From the NCBI GenBank assembly GCA_030616365.1, contig JAUWXM010000052.1, positions 1 to 8,173 of the forward strand: a DNA stretch of 8,173 nucleotides, given 5' to 3'. The stretch's first letter is position 1. Each line of letters begins with the position of its first letter. A model generated the notes under the pieces. It saw only the letters and a list, made by a program, of their open reading frames with translations. It searched no databases and was not told the origin of the DNA. The stretch is from a bacterium (GTDB lineage Bacteria > UBP18 > UBA7526). Positions 5,499 to 8,173 of the stretch are shown one piece after another. The position numbers and the translations under genes are program-made.

Positions 5499-5720
5499 TT
5501 ATTTGTGACGATAAGTGATCCTTCCCCTGGTCAGATCGTAGGGGGAGAGCTCCACCGTTACCTCATCCCCGGGTAGGATCTTGATATAGTACATCCTCAT
5601 CTTGCCCGAGACATGGGCGAGTACCTTATGCCCTCCCTCAATCTCTACCCGAAACATAGCATTGGGCAAGGTTTCGATCACCGTGCCTTCCACAACAACC
5701 GGCTCTTCTTTCTTAACCAT
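5499..5720 (-). CDS. infA: Translation initiation factor IF-1
   Basis: Binds the ribosomal A site during initiation together with IF-2 and IF-3. The 73-residue product is a single OB-fold and matches the family throughout: VEGTVIETLPNAMFRVEIEG, then HKVLAHVSGKMRMYYIKIL, then PGDEVTVELSPYDLTRGRI, ending TYRHK. I chose the ATG at 5720, with GGAG (5726-5729) 5 bases upstream. The alternative GTG at 5726 would add two residues but overlaps that ribosome binding site. Unlike most neighbours it overlaps no gene and is bounded by repeat elements on both sides. Confidence 0.97.
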   Translation of the reverse strand: MVKKEEPVVVEGTVIETLPNAMFRVEIEGGHKVLAHVSGKMRMYYIKILPGDEVTVELSPYDLTRGRITYRHK

Positions 5721-5725
5721 CTTCA

Positions 5726-5729
5726 CTCC
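5726..5729 (-). promoter_or_regulatory. Shine-Dalgarno sequence of infA
   Basis: GGAG on the minus strand, 5 bases before the ATG at 5720. The competing GTG start at 5726 would share a base with this site, which argues against it. Confidence 0.7.
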
Positions 5730-5733
5730 GTTT

Positions 5734-5807
5734 AGAAGTTAAAAGTAAAAAGTGAAAAGTAAAAATTTTACATTTTTCATTTTGCATTTTTAATTCTGCA
5801 TTTACAA
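5734..5807. repeat. Intercistronic palindromic mini-array, copy D (map-infA gap), 7-base units
   Basis: On the plus strand the 7-base units AGAAGTT, AAAAGTA, AAAAGTG and AAAAGTA start at 5734, 5741, 5748 and 5755. After a central AAAA (5762-5765) the phase resumes with TTTTACA, TTTTTCA, TTTTGCA, TTTTTAA, TTCTGCA and TTTACAA, starting at 5766, 5773, 5780, 5787, 5794 and 5801. The two halves are roughly reverse complements, so the whole forms an A/T-rich imperfect palindrome. The last unit contains the map stop codon. It could act as a weak hairpin between map and infA. Confidence 0.78.
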
Positions 5808-6548
5808 TTCGGTGAGTATCCAGGGTCCCTTCTTCGTTATTGCTACAGTATGTTCAAACTGAGCAGAGAGAGACCTATCTGAGGTCACTACCGTCCAGTT
5901 ATCTCCTTTTACTCTCACCTTGAAGTCGCCGGCATTCACCATGGGCTCGATGGCTAAGACCATCCCCTCCTTCAATCTCGGCCCCCTCCCTGGAGGACCG
6001 AAGTGGGGAACTGGGGGATCCTCATGCATCTTTTGACCAATCCCATGGCCCACGTAATCCCGGACCACAGAGTATCCCCTTCCCTCAACGTAGGATTGTA
6101 TGGCATGGGAGATATCGCTTAATCTATTTCCAATGACCGCCTTCTTTATTCCTCTACATAGTGCCTCTTCCGTTACTTCCAATAATTCCTTTGCTCGGGA
6201 AGAGATCTCTCCTACGGGATAGGTCACCGCCCGATCCCCGCAGTAGCCATTCAACCTCACTCCAATATCGATCCCAATAATATCCCCATTAGCTAGCCTC
6301 CTTTTGCCCGGGATGCCGTGAACTACCTCCTCATTGATGGCGGTGCATATATGGGCCGGGAAGCCGCGATAGCCCAGGAAGGTACTCTGGGCTTTTTTCT
6401 CTTTTAGAAAGGAGGTGATCAGCTCGTCCAGTTCTTTTGTAGTTACTCCTGGGCGGAGGTGCTTCTCAATGAGGACCTGGGCTTCTACCACCAGACGGCC
6501 CACCTCTCTCATAAGTAAGAGTTCTTCTTGCGACTTAAGGATAATCAT
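5802..6548 (-). CDS. map: Type I methionine aminopeptidase
   Basis: Removes the N-terminal methionine from nascent proteins in the cytoplasm, using two divalent metal ions. The 248-residue product covers the pita-bread fold. The five metal ligands are present: Asp94 (IGIDIG), Asp105 (YCGDRA), His168 (VGHGIG), Glu201 (AIEP) and Glu232 (FEHT). The catalytic His77 (VVHGIP) and substrate-side His175 (KMHEDP) are also there. There is no N-terminal zinc-finger extension, as expected for the short bacterial type Ia form. It starts in an ATGA overlap with the adk stop. No strong ribosome binding site is seen, so coupled translation is likely. The end of the gene runs into the 7-base repeat array. Confidence 0.97.
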   Translation of the reverse strand: MIILKSQEELLLMREVGRLVVEAQVLIEKHLRPGVTTKELDELITSFLKEKKAQSTFLGYRGFPAHICTAINEEVVHGIPGKRRLANGDIIGIDIGVRLNGYCGDRAVTYPVGEISSRAKELLEVTEEALCRGIKKAVIGNRLSDISHAIQSYVEGRGYSVVRDYVGHGIGQKMHEDPPVPHFGPPGRGPRLKEGMVLAIEPMVNAGDFKVRVKGDNWTVVTSDRSLSAQFEHTVAITKKGPWILTEL

Positions 6549-7171
6549 CTTATACTTATTAAAAGATCCTTAATGACCTCCTCTTTGCTTCTCCCTCCAT
6601 CAATAATGGTTAAGAGTTCCTTCTTTCTATAATACCCGATTAAGGGGCGGGTCTCTTCTCTATAGACTTCTAACCTCTTTAGGATGGCCTCTCTTTTATC
6701 ATCCTCCCGAATGATTAACTCTCCCCCACACCTATCGCATATTCCCTCTCTCTTGGGAGGAAGGTAGATAATGTGGTACATGGCCCCACATTTCTTACAG
6801 GTCCTTCTCCCAGATAGCCTCTCAATGGCTACCTCATCCTCTACTTTTAGCTTAATGACTTTATCTATGGTAGATATCTTTTCCAAGGCCTCTGCTTGAG
6901 GCATGGTCCGGGGAAAGCCATCGAGTAAAAATCCTTCCCTACAGTCCTTTCTCTTTATCCTCTCTTTAATCAGGTTTATCATCAAATCATCGGGAACGAG
7001 ATGGCCTTTATCTATGTACTCCTTTGCCTTGAGCCCCAAGGGAGTTTTATCTTCTATAGCCTTTCGCAGTATATCCCCGGTTGAGATATGGGGGATATTC
7101 AGTTCCTCGGTTAGGATCTTGGCCTGAGTCCCCTTCCCGGCTCCAGGAAGACCGAGCAATATGATACGCAT
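6545..7171 (-). CDS. adk: Adenylate kinase, zinc-containing LID
   Basis: Interconverts ATP plus AMP and two ADP in the cytoplasm. The 208-residue product has the P-loop GLPGAGKGT (7-15), the AMP-binding segment with STGDILRKAI (30-39), the family signature FLLDGFPRTMPQAE (81-94), and the long LID form. The LID carries four cysteines, Cys125, Cys128, Cys145 and Cys148, which in Gram-positive and many other bacteria bind structural zinc. REDDKREAILKRL (155-167) supplies the Arg residues near the phosphates. The start overlaps the secY stop by one base (TGATG). The upstream purine stretch is only a weak ribosome binding site. secY-adk-map is a conserved order. Confidence 0.97.
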   Translation of the reverse strand: MRIILLGLPGAGKGTQAKILTEELNIPHISTGDILRKAIEDKTPLGLKAKEYIDKGHLVPDDLMINLIKERIKRKDCREGFLLDGFPRTMPQAEALEKISTIDKVIKLKVEDEVAIERLSGRRTCKKCGAMYHIIYLPPKREGICDRCGGELIIREDDKREAILKRLEVYREETRPLIGYYRKKELLTIIDGGRSKEEVIKDLLISIR

Positions 7172-8173
7172 CAGAACCTGGCCTTTATCTTCCCCTTCTT
7201 TATGAAGCCTTCGTAGTGGCGCATGAGCAGGTGATTCTCAATCTGCTTCACGGTATCTAAGGCCACCCCCACCACGATGAGCATCCCGGTTCCCCCATAG
7301 AAGCCAGCCAGAAGAGCCGAGACTCCCAGTCTGGTATTGACCACGTCTGGAAAGAGGGCGATGGCCGCCAGGGCAACGGCTCCCGCCAAGGTAATCCTGG
7401 AGAGGGTGCGCTCAATATATTCCGAGGTTGATCTTCCCGGCCTTATCCCGGGGATGAAGCCCCCGTACCTCTTCATATTATCTGCTAAATCCAGGGGGTT
7501 GAAGATCATGGCGGTATAGAAATAACAGAAGAAGATGATCAAGATAGCATAGAGGATGGAATAGAGGAGATGTCCTGGGGAAAGCCATACCCCAATCCCC
7601 TCCATAAACTCCAGCCCGGTAAAGGTAGCGATGGTGGCCGGAAACATGAGGATGGAGGAGGCGAATATGATGGGGATGACTCCTGGGGTATTGACCCTTA
7701 TGGGGATGAAGGTGCTCTGTCCCCCATACATCCTCCTTCCCACGATTCTTTTGGCATACTGAACGGGAATCTTTCTCTGGCCTTCAGTGATGATCACTAT
7801 CCCGGCAATGACTAAGGCCATAAGAGCAAGCATGAAGGCCAGTTTCATAGGGGAGAGCACCCCACTTTTCAGTTGCACTGCGGTCTGGAGACCTGCCTGG
7901 GGGAGACGGGCCACGATCCCGGCAAATATGATGAGTGAGATTCCGTTCCCAATCCCCCTCTCCGTAATCTGCTCTCCCAGCCACATGATGAAGATGGTGC
8001 CGGCGGTCATGGTTAAGACAGTGATAAAGAGGAAAGAGGGGCCGGGTGAGGGGACAACGGATATGCCTGTCGTCTCGGTCTTCAGATGCTGGAGCCAGAC
8101 GGCGAGGCCTGAACCCTGGATGAGGCAGATGAAGACCGTGGCATATCTAGTATACTGGTTGATCTTCCTCCTT
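7171..8173 (-). CDS. secY: Preprotein translocase subunit SecY, C-terminal three quarters (5' end off the right edge)
   Basis: Forms the membrane channel through which SecA or the ribosome passes proteins. About 333 residues are visible, beginning RRKINQYTRYATVF, which matches the region after the second transmembrane segment of SecY. Then come MWLGEQITERGIGNGISLIIF, IPVQYAKRIVGRRMYGGQST and NTPGVIPIIFASSIL. The C5 cytosolic loop follows with GGFIPGIRPGRSTSEYI, whose Arg is needed for SecA-driven transport in E. coli. The protein closes with DTVKQIENHLLMRHYEGF and a short basic tail. Several hydrophobic segments fit the usual ten-helix fold. The frame stays open from the edge, so the Met codon at 8010 is internal and not the start. 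Confidence 0.97.
   Translation of the reverse strand, partial: RRKINQYTRYATVFICLIQGSGLAVWLQHLKTETTGISVVPSPGPSFLFITVLTMTAGTIFIMWLGEQITERGIGNGISLIIFAGIVARLPQAGLQTAVQLKSGVLSPMKLAFMLALMALVIAGIVIITEGQRKIPVQYAKRIVGRRMYGGQSTFIPIRVNTPGVIPIIFASSILMFPATIATFTGLEFMEGIGVWLSPGHLLYSILYAILIIFFCYFYTAMIFNPLDLADNMKRYGGFIPGIRPGRSTSEYIERTLSRITLAGAVALAAIALFPDVVNTRLGVSALLAGFYGGTGMLIVVGVALDTVKQIENHLLMRHYEGFIKKGKIKARF

Noticed and set aside
7784..7984. 66-codon minus-strand frame within secY
   Set aside because: It lies in a different frame from SecY, which is clearly coding here, and its translation has no recognisable features.

Overview
The window is a conserved bacterial housekeeping block, almost entirely on the minus strand. 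It holds the end of the spc ribosomal operon, the whole alpha operon, and two further minus-strand genes. In order of transcription (right to left) these are secY (5' end off the right edge), adk, map, infA, rpmJ, rpsM, rpsK, rpsD, rpoA and rplQ. A strong rho-independent terminator follows, then a membrane-anchored M23 murein endopeptidase. Last comes nadB (L-aspartate oxidase) behind its own sigma-70-type promoter, with its 3' end off the left edge.

The gene order and the bacterial SecY, alpha subunit, L17, L36 and IF-1 proteins make this a bacterium. The MepM-like endopeptidase weakly suggests a cell with an outer membrane. Zinc-ribbon forms of S4, L36 and adenylate kinase, a long Lys/Glu/Pro tail on L17, and repeat arrays between operon genes suggest an uncultivated or deep-branching lineage. 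The sequence alone does not let me name the phylum.

Layout, right to left: protein export and nucleotide or N-terminal processing genes (secY-adk-map, overlapping by 1 and 4 bases); infA and rpmJ in spaced positions; rpsM-rpsK-rpsD (overlaps of 4 and 1 bases); rpoA-rplQ (4-base overlap); terminator at 2167-2195; M23 peptidase; nadB leader and promoter at 781-870; nadB. Together these genes make small- and large-subunit ribosomal proteins, initiation factor 1, the RNA polymerase alpha subunit, the Sec channel, ATP/AMP balance and nascent-chain Met removal. The last two genes serve cell-wall remodelling and NAD synthesis.

The most unusual signal is between the genes. Inside the operon, genes either overlap or are separated by gaps of 81-99 bases, and all four such gaps are filled by short-period (7-9 base) tandem units. 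These units run in one orientation, pass a centre and continue in the opposite orientation, forming palindromic mini-arrays. They reach from the stop codon of one gene to, or close to, the Shine-Dalgarno sequence of the next. Two of the arrays (3711-3786 and 5209-5300) belong to one family and share the same junction with the downstream ribosome binding site. A separate hairpin with a short direct repeat and a possible 9-codon leader ORF lies just upstream of nadB.
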